Shown in pieces: positions 52,364 to 59,785 of a stretch of 59,785 nucleotides of DNA (position 1 is its first letter; each line of letters starts with the position of its first letter). The notes beneath the pieces were generated by a model. The model was not told the origin of the DNA. It saw nothing but the letters and a program-made list of their open reading frames with translations, and searched no databases. Both the position numbers and the translations under genes were made by a program. The stretch covers positions 1-59,785 of the forward strand of contig CAKUGT010000011.1 of NCBI GenBank assembly GCA_934654795.1, in the 5' to 3' direction. The DNA is from an uncultured Collinsella sp. GTDB lineage: Bacteria; Actinomycetota; Coriobacteriia; Coriobacteriales; Coriobacteriaceae.

Positions 52364-53371
52364 TTACTTGCCGTCGTCCTGCTGCAGGCTCTCCTGATCG
52401 CTCAGACGCGCCTGCCTGCTGGCCATGCGCGCCGGTTTATCCGGATCGGGCACCGCCATGGGCATGGGCTCATCGACATGACCGCCCCACCAGCCGCCCA
52501 CAAAGTCGAGCGTGTGGAACACGTTGATCACGGCGCCGGGGTCCACATCGCACACCAACTTTACGATGTCCTGGCTCTCGTAGGTTGAGACAACGGTGTG
52601 CAGCAGGTACATCTTCTCGCGGCTATACCCGCCGATGACCTCGGCACAGCTAATACCATGCTGAAAATGGTCGACATAGGCAGTCATGATCTCGTCGGCC
52701 TTACGCGTCGTGATCTGTAGCGTCACGCGGTCGTAGCGGCGATAGAAGCTGTCGATGGTCTTGGTCGAAATAAACTGGAACACGATGGAATATGCCGCGT
52801 TGTCCCAGCCAAACATAAAACCGAAGATCGCCAGGATAGCGCAGTTAAAGCCAAAGATGACGCCCCAGATGGTCTTACCCGTGTGGTTGGACACCCACAG
52901 CGCGATGAAGTCGGTGCCGCCGGTCGATGCGCCGGACTTAAGCGCGATAGCGGCGCCCAGGCCCGAGACCACGCCGCCAAAGATGATGAGCATAATCTTG
53001 TCGCCCAAAAACGGTGCAAAGTGAAAGATGTTGAGGAACAGCGACGAGAGCACAACCTGCATCATCGAGAAGATGACGAAGCGCTTGCTGATGCCGCTCC
53101 AGCACAGGAGTGCCACGGGAATGTTGAGCGCGAGCATGCCGAGCGAGGTGTCGATATGGACGCCGCCGAGCGAGGTGACGCGATCGAGCAGGACCGCGAC
53201 GCCGGTGAGGCCGCTGGGAAGCAGGTCGGCGGGCCGAATGAACGCCTGGATCAGAAATGTCTGAAGAACGGCGGAAATCGTGACCGCCACGGCAGTAATA
53301 GCGCGGCGGACGATGGTGAGGCGGCCGAGCACGAGCACTCGATCCGTGAGCTGATCGATGGCGTTCGCCAC
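52364..53371 (-). CDS. YitT family membrane protein (DUF161/DUF2179)
   Basis: 335 aa. Six membrane segments (AITAVAVTISAVLQTFLIQAF, LNIPVALLCWSGI, IIFGGVVSGLGAAIALKSGASTGGTDFIALW) typical of YitT proteins, then a C-terminal DUF2179 domain (TLQITTRKADEIMTAYVDHFQHGISCAEVIGGYSREKMYLLHTVV, in parts). Function unknown in the family; transport is suspected. The start is GTG with AAAGGAG upstream. Confidence 0.9.
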   Translation of the reverse strand: MANAIDQLTDRVLVLGRLTIVRRAITAVAVTISAVLQTFLIQAFIRPADLLPSGLTGVAVLLDRVTSLGGVHIDTSLGMLALNIPVALLCWSGISKRFVIFSMMQVVLSSLFLNIFHFAPFLGDKIMLIIFGGVVSGLGAAIALKSGASTGGTDFIALWVSNHTGKTIWGVIFGFNCAILAIFGFMFGWDNAAYSIVFQFISTKTIDSFYRRYDRVTLQITTRKADEIMTAYVDHFQHGISCAEVIGGYSREKMYLLHTVVSTYESQDIVKLVCDVDPGAVINVFHTLDFVGGWWGGHVDEPMPMAVPDPDKPARMASRQARLSDQESLQQDDGK

Positions 53372-53517
53372 GTAGGCTCCTTTCGAAGGCAGATGTAGTT
53401 GTGGGGGATGCCGGCGATTGTAGCATGGAGCGCGAGGAGGCGCTTCAATTCACCCTCTCTCGACAACCAAAACGGGCCAAAACGGGCCAGCAACCCCCAC
53501 GACCAAAGGCCCAAAAT

Positions 53518-53640
53518 CTAAGTGAGTAGACTTTTCGCGATCTGCCAAGCACACCCATAGCTGCCACTTCCGTGACCTGCGGTTTTACTAAGGCAGATAC
53601 GCTTTGTGCTCGGCCTGCGCCAAAAAGTCTACTCACTTAG
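53518..53640. repeat. Long REP-like inverted repeat
   Basis: CTAAGTGAGTAGACTTTT (53518-53535) and its exact mirror (53623-53640) form the outer stem; GCCAAGCACA pairs with TGTGCTCGGC (one mismatch) inside. No coding sequence between 53372 and 53734. Confidence 0.75.
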
Positions 53641-53675
53641 CCTGAGTCGAAGCCAAACGGATCAAATCGAAGCCA

Positions 53676-53733
53676 AAATGAGCCAATCCGCCGCGATAAA
53701 TGCGCGAATCGGCACTTCTCGCGGCGGATTGGC
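53676..53733 (-). terminator. Terminator-like hairpin after the HAD gene
   Basis: GCCAATCCGCCGCGA and TCGCGGCGGATTGGC form a perfect 15-bp stem directly after the HAD stop; only TTTT follows on the minus strand. Confidence 0.6.
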
Positions 53734-53734
53734 A

Positions 53735-54364
53735 CTACAAAGCGGCCAAAATGTCGGACAGGTTGTCGATGACAACGTCGGCGGCGGACTGGTCCAGGTT
53801 GACGCCCTCGTGCGGACGCAACGCCAAGACGCGGGCGCCGGAGCGCTTGCCGGCCTCGATGCCCAAAGGCGAGTCCTCGATGACCAGGCACTCGGCTGGC
53901 TCCACACCCAGCGCCTCCATGGCGCGCAGGTAGATCTCGGGGTCGGGCTTAAACGCGCTGCACTCGTGGCCGCTGATGGTGTAGTCCAGCACGTCGGCAA
54001 TACCGGCGATCTCCACCAGCTCGTCGATCAGCTCACGATAGGACGAGCTCGCTATGGCGCACATCACACCGCGCTCGTGTAGCTCGCGCATCACCGGCTC
54101 CGTCTGCTCGTTGAGCAACTCGGCATACGGTACGGGATGAACCGGGCTGTAGACCTGCTTGTACTCCACGCGCAGGCGCTCGCGCAGCTCGACATCGTCG
54201 GGCACCAGCGCCTGCCAAATGGCTGGCTCGTTCGATCCCGAAAGATCGGGGATCTCGTCAAAGTGAAAGCCCTTCTCTTCCATAAATGCCACGCGACGAC
54301 GGTTGTAGAACCACTCGGTATCGACCAGCACGCCATCCATATCAAACAGCACTGCCTTGATCAT
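53735..54364 (-). CDS. HAD-family sugar-phosphatase/phosphoglucomutase-like protein
   Basis: 209 aa. Motif I FDMDGVLVDTE with both Asp, a helical cap (residues 15-80), motif II IASSS, motif III KPDPEIY and motif IV VIEDSPLGIEA. This is the beta-phosphoglucomutase/phosphatase subgroup, acting on small phosphorylated sugars. It follows deglycase 3 after a terminator, so it may help process sugar phosphates from that pathway (inference). Confidence 0.88.
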   Translation of the reverse strand: MIKAVLFDMDGVLVDTEWFYNRRRVAFMEEKGFHFDEIPDLSGSNEPAIWQALVPDDVELRERLRVEYKQVYSPVHPVPYAELLNEQTEPVMRELHERGVMCAIASSSYRELIDELVEIAGIADVLDYTISGHECSAFKPDPEIYLRAMEALGVEPAECLVIEDSPLGIEAGKRSGARVLALRPHEGVNLDQSAADVVIDNLSDILAAL

Positions 54365-54384
54365 ACGCATCTCCTCTCAAGAGC

Positions 54385-54419
54385 AAAAAGGGGACGGGGC
54401 GCAAACCCCATCCCCTTTC
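54385..54419 (-). terminator. Terminator of PTS operon 2
   Basis: AAAGGGGATGGGG pairs with CCCCGTCCCCTTT on the minus strand, followed by TTTTTG. It lies 30 bases after deglycase 3 and before the HAD gene. Confidence 0.9.
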
Positions 54420-54449
54420 AATCAATCCGTAAGGTTTACTTACTTGTGA

Positions 54450-55433
54450 TTAGTAGGAAAGCTTCCACATGTAGCGACGCATGGTCAGCGGGTGCTGACG
54501 GGCCTCGGCGATCTGGTTGCCGTACTCGCGCATAACGGCGAGGTGCAGCAGCGGGTTGAAGTAGGTGACAACGCTCGCCGGCACGGCGTCGGCCAGACCG
54601 TAGTCCTTGGAGTCGATCAGAGCGACCTTGGCGCCCATGCGCTCAAGGAAGGTGAGGGCGCGGGCGTCCATCGGACGGGTGGCACCATCGGACATGAAGA
54701 AGACGTAGGGCTTACCCTCGGTGGAAACCTCGAACGGGCCGTGGAAGTACTCGCCGGTGTTGTAAGCGGCGGCGTCGATCCACTGCATCTCGGTGAACAG
54801 GAAGGCGGCGTGAGAGTAAGCCATCTTCTCGGAGGCACCGGAAGCCATGAAATAGATCATCTCGTCGTCCTTGAAGTCCTCGGCGAACTTCTTGGCGAGC
54901 TTCTTGCAGGACTGAGCAGCGTTCTCGCACAGGTCGAACACGTTGGTGAGGCCGGTGATCATATCCTCGTAGTGATCATAGCCCTCGGTCTGCTGAAGGA
55001 TCTCGAGAGCGAGAGCAATGGCATAGCCGGGCTTCTCGCACTTGGCGGCGTAGTTGGCCTCGAAGCCGTGGACGATGACGTGGTCGGCGTCGACGGTCAG
55101 AGCGGAGCCAGCCTTGTTGGTGAGGGAGACGACCGGGCAGTTGTGCTTCTTGGCGGTCTTGTTGGCCTCGACGGTCTCGGGCGTGGAGCCACCGAGGGAG
55201 CAGGTGATCACGAAGGTGTGCTCGCCGACCCAGGAAGGCGTGTCGTAGTTGAACTCGTTAGCGGTGAAGATCTGAACGTTGAGCTTGTCCGTGTTGTTGG
55301 CCAGGAAGTACTTGGCGGGGTACAGGTCGGACATGGAAGCACCGCAGCCGACGAAAGCGACGCTGTGGATCTCGTGGTTGGACAGGACGTCAGCGACGAT
55401 CTGCTTAGGGAGGTTAAGGTCGATCTCGTACAT
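54450..55433 (-). CDS. SIS-domain sugar-phosphate deglycase (FrlB-like), number 3
   Basis: 327 aa from MYEIDLNLPKQIVADVL. AFVGCGASMSDLYPAKYFL and ITCSLGGSTPETVEANKTAKK bind the sugar phosphate; FMASGASEKMAYSHAAFLFTEMQW and NTGEYFHGPFEVSTEG give the second domain and the catalytic Glu/His. As last gene of the IIAB-IIC-IID unit it should split the imported 6-phosphofructosamine. AAAGGA stands 15 bases before the ATG; a start three codons earlier would be too close. Confidence 0.87.
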   Translation of the reverse strand: MYEIDLNLPKQIVADVLSNHEIHSVAFVGCGASMSDLYPAKYFLANNTDKLNVQIFTANEFNYDTPSWVGEHTFVITCSLGGSTPETVEANKTAKKHNCPVVSLTNKAGSALTVDADHVIVHGFEANYAAKCEKPGYAIALALEILQQTEGYDHYEDMITGLTNVFDLCENAAQSCKKLAKKFAEDFKDDEMIYFMASGASEKMAYSHAAFLFTEMQWIDAAAYNTGEYFHGPFEVSTEGKPYVFFMSDGATRPMDARALTFLERMGAKVALIDSKDYGLADAVPASVVTYFNPLLHLAVMREYGNQIAEARQHPLTMRRYMWKLSY

Positions 55434-55526
55434 CTGACACATTCCTTTCGATTTTTTGCGGCGCCACATTGCCGGACGCTCGCAGGGTTACCGTGATTTG
55501 GGCCGAGTCGCCAGCCCGTCGAGGGT

Positions 55527-55554
55527 GTGACATAAGGGACTGCCCCTTTGTCAC
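55527..55554. repeat. REP-like hairpin GTGACA/TGTCAC
   Basis: GTGACATAAGGG pairs with CCCCTTTGTCAC around ACTG. It stands between the IID and deglycase genes of operon 2 and may stabilise or partly end the upstream transcript. Confidence 0.55.
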
Positions 55555-55632
55555 GTATAGGGATGGAAGCCTGCCTGGGGTATGGGATGCCAGGCAGGCC
55601 CCCGGGGAAAGCGCTTGGGCGCTAGGCCACGA

Positions 55633-56466
55633 CTAGGCCAGGATGCCGGCCGCGGAAAGGGCGATGCCGCCCACGATGGCGATCACAAGAAGCCAACCGG
55701 TGTTGACGTTCTTCTTGATGAGCCAGTACATAAGGCCGGTGAGGCCGAGGGAGATCATCTGAGGCATCATGCCGTCCAGGATGTCCTGGATAACGACGGT
55801 GCCGTCAGCGAACTGCAGCGGGGTGGTGGCGCCGATCAGCGTAGCGATCATGCCGCCCACGGACATAAGACCCACGATGCCGCAGACATACATGAGCTTC
55901 TCCATGAGGTCGCCGCCCTGGAGCTTGCTCAGGTACTCGTGGCCGCCCTGGTAGCCCATCTTGGCAGCGAACCAAGTGATCAGCACCGAGGGGACGATGG
56001 AGATGAGCATGGCCAGGATCGGGCCCATGATGGAGCCCTGCTGAGCCAGCTGAACGCCCAGGCCAAAGGCGATGACGCGGATGGTGCCCTGGAAGAAGGA
56101 GTCACCGATACCGGAAAGCGGGCCCATGAGAGAGGTCTTGACCGCGTTGATCGAATCGGGGTCGAAGTTCTCGGGATCCTTGGCGTACTGCTCCTCCATG
56201 GAGGCGGCGAGGCCCAGGACGAAAGCGCTCGTCTGCGGGGTGCAGTTGTAGAACGCCATGTGACGGTGGTAAGCCTCTTTCTTAGCAGCGAGCTGCTTGG
56301 GGTCGGACTCATCCGGATAGAGGCGGTCGAGCGTGGGGACCATGCCGTAGAGGAAGCCCATGTTCATCTGACGCTCGTAGTTCCAAGAGGCCTGGATGGC
56401 CCAGGAGCGCCAGAAGAACTGGCTGACCTTCTTGTTCAGGGACACGTCCTTGGTTGCGGTTGCCAT
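55633..56466 (-). CDS. PTS mannose-family IID component (system 2)
   Basis: 277 aa. FFWRSWAIQASWNYERQMNMGFLYGM and KTSLMGPLSGIGDSFFQGTIRVI are typical EIID signatures; the C-terminus has helices ending GGIALSAAGILA. AAGGAGGAACAC lies before the ATG. It lies 13 bases after the IIC gene. Confidence 0.93.
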   Translation of the reverse strand: MATATKDVSLNKKVSQFFWRSWAIQASWNYERQMNMGFLYGMVPTLDRLYPDESDPKQLAAKKEAYHRHMAFYNCTPQTSAFVLGLAASMEEQYAKDPENFDPDSINAVKTSLMGPLSGIGDSFFQGTIRVIAFGLGVQLAQQGSIMGPILAMLISIVPSVLITWFAAKMGYQGGHEYLSKLQGGDLMEKLMYVCGIVGLMSVGGMIATLIGATTPLQFADGTVVIQDILDGMMPQMISLGLTGLMYWLIKKNVNTGWLLVIAIVGGIALSAAGILA

Positions 56467-56479
56467 AGTGTGTTCCTCC

Positions 56480-57274
56480 TTAGTCTTCGTCGTCTTCGAG
56501 CGGATCGTAGTCGGAATCGACACCGGCGGCTGCATGGGAACCGTTGAACTTGAAGCCCATGAAGACGATAGCCAGGCACACACCGATCAGAGCGACCGCG
56601 ATGACGGACAGGTTGAGGTAGGCGGCGAGCAGGAAGCCGATGAACAGGAACGGAGTCATGCCCTTCTTGATCATCATGGTGAGCAGCAGGGCCAAGCCGT
56701 AGGCGGTCATAATCTTGGTCGAGACGTTCAGACCAGTGGACAGCCACTCGGGAACCATGTTGACGATGGCCTGGACCAGGTCGGTGCCGACAAAAACGGC
56801 CAGGAAGATCGGCAGGAAGTACATGATGGCGTACAGACCGGAGCCGGCGCAGATGTGCATACGGTAGGCGGTCTTAAACTTGCCGTTATCGATCGCGCTA
56901 TCGGCCACATGGGTGAGGGCGGCGATGATGGAACGGAAGACAATGCCGAGGAGCTGACCCAGGACGGCGACCGGGATGGCGATCGTCATGGCGGTCTCGG
57001 CGGAAGCATCGGTCAGGCACGCAAAGGCAGCGGCGACGATGCCGCCCAGGACCATATCGGGCGGAACGGCTGCGCCGACCTGCACCAGGCCCATGGACAC
57101 GAGCTCGACGGCAGCACCGACGGCGAGGCCGGTGGGCACATCGCCCAGCAGCAGACCGACGAGCGTGGCGCCGACGAGGGGCTGCTCGAAGTTAAGACGA
57201 CCGAGCAGGCGGGAGTCCCACATGCAGAACACGCCGACGAGGCCGACGAGCACCGCACTGATGAACGTATTCAT
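56480..57274 (-). CDS. PTS mannose-family IIC component (system 2)
   Basis: 264 aa, hydrophobic. FISAVLVGLVGVFCMWDSRLLGRLNFEQPLVGATLVGLLLGD and AVGAAVELVSMGLVQVGAAVPPDMVLGG (both in parts) are typical EIIC. Acidic tail YDPLEDDED. It forms the sugar path with IID. AAGGAGAAGGG upstream. Confidence 0.93.
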   Translation of the reverse strand: MNTFISAVLVGLVGVFCMWDSRLLGRLNFEQPLVGATLVGLLLGDVPTGLAVGAAVELVSMGLVQVGAAVPPDMVLGGIVAAAFACLTDASAETAMTIAIPVAVLGQLLGIVFRSIIAALTHVADSAIDNGKFKTAYRMHICAGSGLYAIMYFLPIFLAVFVGTDLVQAIVNMVPEWLSTGLNVSTKIMTAYGLALLLTMMIKKGMTPFLFIGFLLAAYLNLSVIAVALIGVCLAIVFMGFKFNGSHAAAGVDSDYDPLEDDED

Positions 57275-57310
57275 ACCCTTCTCCTTTCAGTCAGGCAAAA
57301 GCCTGGTTGA

Positions 57311-58234
57311 TTACAGCTTGGCGTCGATGTCGACGCTCTGATACGTAGGGGTCTGCTGGACATAGAGTTTGATGCCCATGTCGAGCAGCTGGTTGACGTC
57401 GGCCTTTTGGGTGGCGTCGAAGAAGACGGAGCTGTCCTTGCCGCCGATCTGATCGGCACCGTCGTGGTTGGCGGTAGCGCCCAGGTTGATGGCGTCGAGC
57501 TTGTAGCCCTGGCAGAACTGCAGCATCTCGGCAGTGTTGCCAAAGACGAACATGACGCGCTCGCCGAGGGTGTTGAGCTTGTCCATCTTGGCGAGGGCAC
57601 GCTCGACGGTGAAGACGTTCAGGCGCACGCCCTGGGGCTTTGCCAGCTTAAGAGCGCCCTTCTTGATGTCATCGTTGGCGGCAGCGTTGTCGACGACGAT
57701 GATGCGCTCGGCCTGGACCTTGGTGGTCCAGGTAAAGACGACCTGGCCGTGCAGCAGACGGTAGTCAAGACGTGCGAGGACGATCTTGGCGGGACCGGCG
57801 TTGTGACGGGACGCCTTGGCCTTCTTGGCGGGAGCCGCGGCGACCTCGACCGGTGCGTTGGGGTTGGTCAGACCGGTGCGAGCCTCGTTGATGAGGGCCG
57901 CGAGCTCGGCACCCTTGACGGGGGCGGGGCTCATAGCGAGCGTCAGCGCCAGCGGAATGTTGAAACCGCTGACAACCGTGAACTTCGTGCCGTTCTTGGA
58001 AAGCTCGACCATGCTGTTGTTGACCGAGCTGCCGAGCATATCGGTCAGCACATAGACGGTGTCGTCCGCGTTGAACGTGGCGATCATGGCGTCCACCTTA
58101 TTGGTGATGGGCTCCTTGTCGTCACGAGCAAGCGACACGACGTGGACGTTCGACACGTCGCCGAGAACCATCTCGAGCGTGTCTTTGGCGCCTGCGGCCA
58201 GGCCGCCATGAGATGCGAGAATGATCTGATTCAT
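57311..58234 (-). CDS. PTS mannose-family IIAB fusion (system 2)
   Basis: 307 aa. IIA domain 1-122 with active His 9 (IILASHGGLAAG) and TDMLGSSVNNSM; an Ala/Lys/Pro-rich linker (VEVAAAPAKKAKASRHNAGP, about 130-148); IIB domain 149-307 with His 162 in LDYRLLHGQV. It phosphorylates the sugar carried by IIC/IID. First gene of operon 2, under the ACGT-N5-ACGT site. GGAGGAGG stands before the ATG. Confidence 0.95.
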   Translation of the reverse strand: MNQIILASHGGLAAGAKDTLEMVLGDVSNVHVVSLARDDKEPITNKVDAMIATFNADDTVYVLTDMLGSSVNNSMVELSKNGTKFTVVSGFNIPLALTLAMSPAPVKGAELAALINEARTGLTNPNAPVEVAAAPAKKAKASRHNAGPAKIVLARLDYRLLHGQVVFTWTTKVQAERIIVVDNAAANDDIKKGALKLAKPQGVRLNVFTVERALAKMDKLNTLGERVMFVFGNTAEMLQFCQGYKLDAINLGATANHDGADQIGGKDSSVFFDATQKADVNQLLDMGIKLYVQQTPTYQSVDIDAKL

Positions 58235-58266
58235 CTTGCCTCCTCCTTTTCGTTATGGTCATTATA

Positions 58267-58279
58267 ACGTCTTATACGT
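58267..58279. promoter_or_regulatory. ACGT-N5-ACGT operator before PTS operon 2
   Basis: ACGT-CTTAT-ACGT, extended to AACGT..ACGTT, 33 bases before the IIAB start and next to a possible -10 box TATAAT on the minus strand. Same motif as before GntR 3. Confidence 0.65.
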
Positions 58280-58417
58280 TGCTTATATTGCTAATTAGTA
58301 TAAAGACCGCTCGCGGGTGAAAATCGACCGTTGACGGGTTTAACGTACTTGAAACGTTGGAGCCGAGCAGGCCGGCGCTGGCTGGATAACCCCAGGTCAA
58401 CCGCCGCGCGCAATCCC

Positions 58418-59500
58418 CTATCGCACGAAGTACCAGGGGCTTTCCTGAACGGTGGGCTCCAGCGCAATGCCCGTGCGCTCGCGGAACAGATCCATGTCCT
58501 GCGATTTCTCCGTCCACCACGCGTTGGGCTTAAAGGTCATGCTCTCAACGATATGGCTGACAAAGGCACTGTTGCGCAGCTTGGAGAAGTCGGTGTTCAT
58601 GATCAGGATGGACATGAGCACCAGCACAATGCCCAGGACTTTGATCGCGCCGGCGGACTCGGCGTAGACACCAATGCCGACCAGAACGGTCGCCACGGTT
58701 TCGAACGAAGCCACGACCGGCACCTTCGACGTCTCAAGATCCATCGAAAGGCCCTGCATATAGAAGATGTACGCAAGAGCCGTCGGAATAAAGCCAAAGC
58801 CCGCGAACAGCAGAATGAGCTGCGGGGACATTGCCGCGGCTACATCGGACCACGGAGCCGAAAGCACTGCCATAAAGCATCCGCCAAAGACAAAGCCCCA
58901 AAACGTCACCGCCAGCGGATGCAGCGTCTTGGTGGCCATGCGGCTAAACACCGCCAGCAGCGCACCGCAAAGTCCGGCGATCACACCCGACGCGACGCCC
59001 CAAGTCGAGAAATGGAAACCGGACAGGTCGCCGCTCGTCACCGCGAGCACGCAACCCACAATGTTAAAGATGATGGCGACGAGCTTATTGGGGGTCACGC
59101 CCTCGCGATAAAGCACGCGGCCGAGCATGACGCCAAACACCGGCGAGGTATAGAGCAGCACCGAGGCCGTGGACATGCCCACCTCGCCCATGCACTCGTA
59201 ATAGCAGGTGTTGGCGACGGCTAAACCGACTATACCGACAAGCGCGCAGGGAACAAGCTCTTTAGGACTTGCCTTGAACAGAGCCAGGGGACCCGAGACT
59301 TTTCCCTCACGAGCACCTCCCTGGCAACCCATAAATGCCAAGACCGGAGCCATTAAGACGGCACCCGACAACAGGCGAAAGGCCGCCATGCTCTGAGACG
59401 AAACACCCATGGCCGAGATGCCGTTTACAAAGATTCCGATGCTGCCCCACATAAGCGCGGCAATCAGCACCAGCACATAGCCCAGATTGCTTTTCTTCAA
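58418..59500 (-). CDS. EamA (DMT) family transporter with C-terminal extension
   Basis: About 360 aa. Ten hydrophobic helices in two EamA repeats (GYVLVLIAALMWGSIGIFVNG, VGIVGLAVANTCYYECMGEVG, GVASGVIAGLCGALLAVFS, LFAGFGFIPTALAYIFYM). After the last helix about 55 soluble residues follow (KLRNSAFVSHIVES...RTGIALEPTVQESPWYFVR), which is unusual. The TTG at 59500 has GAGGGGG at good spacing; an ATG at 59536 lacks a site. The ACGT-type motif upstream suggests control by GntR 3 and so a role in moving an amino acid or amine from Amadori breakdown (inference). Confidence 0.85.
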   Translation of the reverse strand: MKKSNLGYVLVLIAALMWGSIGIFVNGISAMGVSSQSMAAFRLLSGAVLMAPVLAFMGCQGGAREGKVSGPLALFKASPKELVPCALVGIVGLAVANTCYYECMGEVGMSTASVLLYTSPVFGVMLGRVLYREGVTPNKLVAIIFNIVGCVLAVTSGDLSGFHFSTWGVASGVIAGLCGALLAVFSRMATKTLHPLAVTFWGFVFGGCFMAVLSAPWSDVAAAMSPQLILLFAGFGFIPTALAYIFYMQGLSMDLETSKVPVVASFETVATVLVGIGVYAESAGAIKVLGIVLVLMSILIMNTDFSKLRNSAFVSHIVESMTFKPNAWWTEKSQDMDLFRERTGIALEPTVQESPWYFVR

Positions 59501-59539
59501 CGCAGCCCCCTCGATATTGTTTCCAATATGTTTCATACT

Positions 59540-59552
59540 ACGTTATAGTCGT
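59540..59552. promoter_or_regulatory. ACGT-N5-ACGT-like operator before the EamA gene
   Basis: ACGT-TATAG-TCGT, one mismatch from the motif at 52297 and 58267, followed by a second TATAACG half on the other strand. Confidence 0.5.
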
Positions 59553-59597
59553 TATATACATTTTTCAAGGCACAAATCGGCAAACGGAAAACGTAGT

Positions 59598-59676
59598 CGT
59601 TGGGGACGTTCCTAAACGACTAGTCATTGGGGACGTTCTTTAACGACTAGTCATTTAAGAACGTCCCCAACGTCTA
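59598..59676. repeat. REP-like hairpin, GACTAGTC/GGGGACGTTC family, second locus
   Basis: CGTTGGGGACGTTC...GACTAGTCATTGGGGACGTTCTTTAACGACTAGTC in pieces, then the mirror AAGAACGTCCCCAACG. Two left arms and one right arm are present, i.e. one unit more than at 26746-26804. Confidence 0.75.
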
Positions 59677-59699
59677 AGCCACTTGACAAGCACGGGAAC

Positions 59700-59785
59700 G
59701 CCGATGTTTTGGCAAAGCCAGCGAGCGCCCGTCATTTGAGCCAAGGTGCCGTGAAATGAAAAGGCGCTGACCTTCTGGTCGCGCC
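59700..59785. repeat. Composite hairpin element, copy cut by the window edge
   Basis: Same 86-base left half as 26811-26896, starting GCCGATGTTTTGGCAA and reaching the tip GGCGCTGACCTTCTGGTCGCGCC in pieces. The right half lies beyond the window. As at 26.8 kb it directly follows a GACTAGTC hairpin. Confidence 0.65.

Noticed and set aside
53540..53610. Pseudoknot from ATCTGCC/GGCAGAT crossing AGCACA/TGTGCT
   Set aside because: A nested pairing of GCCAAGCACA with TGTGCTCGGC inside the outer 18-bp stem is simpler and longer.

Overview
The window reads as a chromosomal segment of a gut actinobacterium of the class Coriobacteriia, most likely Collinsella. The grounds are a high G+C content, the combination of a Gram-positive Tad pilus cluster, mannose-family PTS operons with FrlB-like sugar-phosphate deglycases and many GntR/UTRA regulators, and numerous short hairpin repeats between genes. 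This assignment is an inference from gene content; no rRNA gene is present.

Left part (1-10.6 kb): tRNA-Phe with a duplicated 3' end and terminator, a small antitoxin gene with a truncated partner, then a long minus-strand Tad/Flp pilus operon that starts near 10430 and runs down to 840 (CpaB, TadZ/CpaE, TadA, TadB, TadC, Flp pilin, several TadE/TadG-like pseudopilins, and a DUF192 protein). Middle part (10.6-32 kb): housekeeping and transport genes. These are rsgA, a calcium-type P-ATPase with a 5' leader hairpin, pyk, a phospholipase C-like protein, a nickel/cobalt ECF transporter (M, T and A subunits) with a NikR-type operator, pheS-pheT behind a phenylalanine T-box, an M32 carboxypeptidase, glmM, a DUF4012 membrane protein, an EamA transporter and tRNA-Val. 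From 32.5 to 35.3 kb lies a small accessory patch of poorly known genes, a gene remnant and long ATCTCTC-type repeats.

Right part (35.3-59.6 kb): dominated by what looks like machinery for Amadori (fructosamine) compounds. There are two mannose-type PTS systems (IIA, IIB, IIC, IID separate; and an IIAB fusion with IIC and IID), three SIS-domain deglycases, three GntR/UTRA regulators and a second EamA transporter. Between them sit an M16C metalloprotease, a hicAB toxin-antitoxin pair with a clear promoter/operator, 5-formyl-THF cyclo-ligase, homoserine O-acetyltransferase, lactate dehydrogenase, RecQ, a YitT protein and a HAD phosphatase. A 13-bp motif ACGT-N5-ACGT occurs before one GntR gene, the second PTS operon and the EamA gene, and so outlines a small regulon.

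The least explained material is non-coding: a 95-nt element present twice just after stop codons, with compensatory base changes in all three stems; a composite hairpin element near 26.8 kb that recurs at the right edge; a GU-rich hairpin between pheS and pheT; and about ten REP-like inverted repeats.
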